A DNA stretch of 50,904 bases from RI-283 sp964487925 (GTDB lineage Bacteria; Pseudomonadota; Gammaproteobacteria; SZUA-140), in contig CAZASZ010000008.1 in assembly GCA_964487925.1 (NCBI GenBank), forward strand, positions 1 through 50,904, read 5' to 3'. The notes beneath the pieces were generated by a model. That model was not told where the DNA came from and made no database searches. It was given only the letters and a program-made list of their open reading frames with translations. The position numbers and the translations under genes were made by a program. Each line of letters starts with the position of its first letter. The first letter of the stretch is position 1. This document shows, piece by piece, positions 50,847 through 50,904 of the stretch.

Positions 50847-50904
50847 TTACTTATTGGAATCGCTGATCTTAACGGGTTCGCCTATTTTTTCCTGCTTATC
50901 GGAG
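50847..50904 (-). CDS. 3' end of an unidentified gene running off the window
   Basis: A frame entering from the right edge ends SDKQEKIGEPVKISDSNK and TAA at 50847. The Lys/Glu-rich tail is not informative. It may also be chance reading of an intergenic stretch; 50681-50846 shows no gene. Confidence 0.3.
   Translation of the reverse strand, partial: SDKQEKIGEPVKISDSNK

Noticed and set aside
1..50904. tRNA, rRNA or CRISPR arrays
   Set aside because: No cloverleaf, rRNA core or spaced repeat series was found when reading both strands; a dedicated search could still find a tRNA.

Overview
This window looks like chromosomal DNA of a gammaproteobacterium. The evidence is the complete ybgC-tolQ-tolR-tolA-tolB-pal-cpoB-queE-queC run in its usual gammaproteobacterial order, with HtpX, a KefB-type antiporter, YaiI and YefM-YoeB further along. 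No rRNA, tRNA or CRISPR array was seen. The species cannot be named from the sequence alone.

Layout. (1) 1-6976: Tol-Pal operon followed by two queuosine genes; tolB is interrupted by a 100-N scaffold gap that appears to be spurious. (2) 6977-15957: an accessory, scarred region. It holds an integron-integrase fragment, a REP-like inverted repeat and a REP-transposase remnant, a YefM-YoeB module with a TGTACA-type operator, a PACE efflux protein, an orphan encapsulin-type ferritin without a cargo tail, a tyrosine recombinase beside a palindromic core-like site, an overlapping three-gene operon (exosortase, 62-residue sorting substrate, Lnt-like acyltransferase), an intact IS3-family element with 3-bp target duplication, and about 1 kb of gene debris. 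(3) 15958-23968: a carbon/energy block (PPK2, P-type H+-ATPase, DUF1269-like protein, truncated sucrose-phosphatase-like HAD protein, PEP synthase, broken class I aldolase) that is partly decayed. (4) 23987-29094: ordinary genes (methyltransferase, small DUF5062-like protein, CPA2 antiporter, HtpX) and a SETD3/LSMT-like SET-domain candidate.

(5) 29276-49722 is the most interesting part: two divergent, tightly packed operons that look like one envelope system. The leftward operon encodes an HzsA-related di-heme lipoprotein, an SH3-plus-barrel protein, a second barrel protein, a TlpA-type thioredoxin, a DUF4266 lipoprotein and a DUF3570 barrel. The rightward operon encodes a mono-heme-motif exported protein, a LamG lipoprotein with two heme motifs, a Tat-signal DUF1501-like protein, a small periplasmic protein, three TPR proteins, another small exported protein, and an ExbB, two ExbD proteins and a TonB-like AgmX/PglI protein. 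The inferred picture is a proton-motive-force-driven inner-membrane motor coupled through periplasmic TPR proteins to outer-membrane barrels and surface heme/LamG proteins. One of the two ExbD proteins has Asn where the proton-conducting Asp is expected. The window ends with a glutathionyl-hydroquinone reductase and the tail of an unidentified gene.
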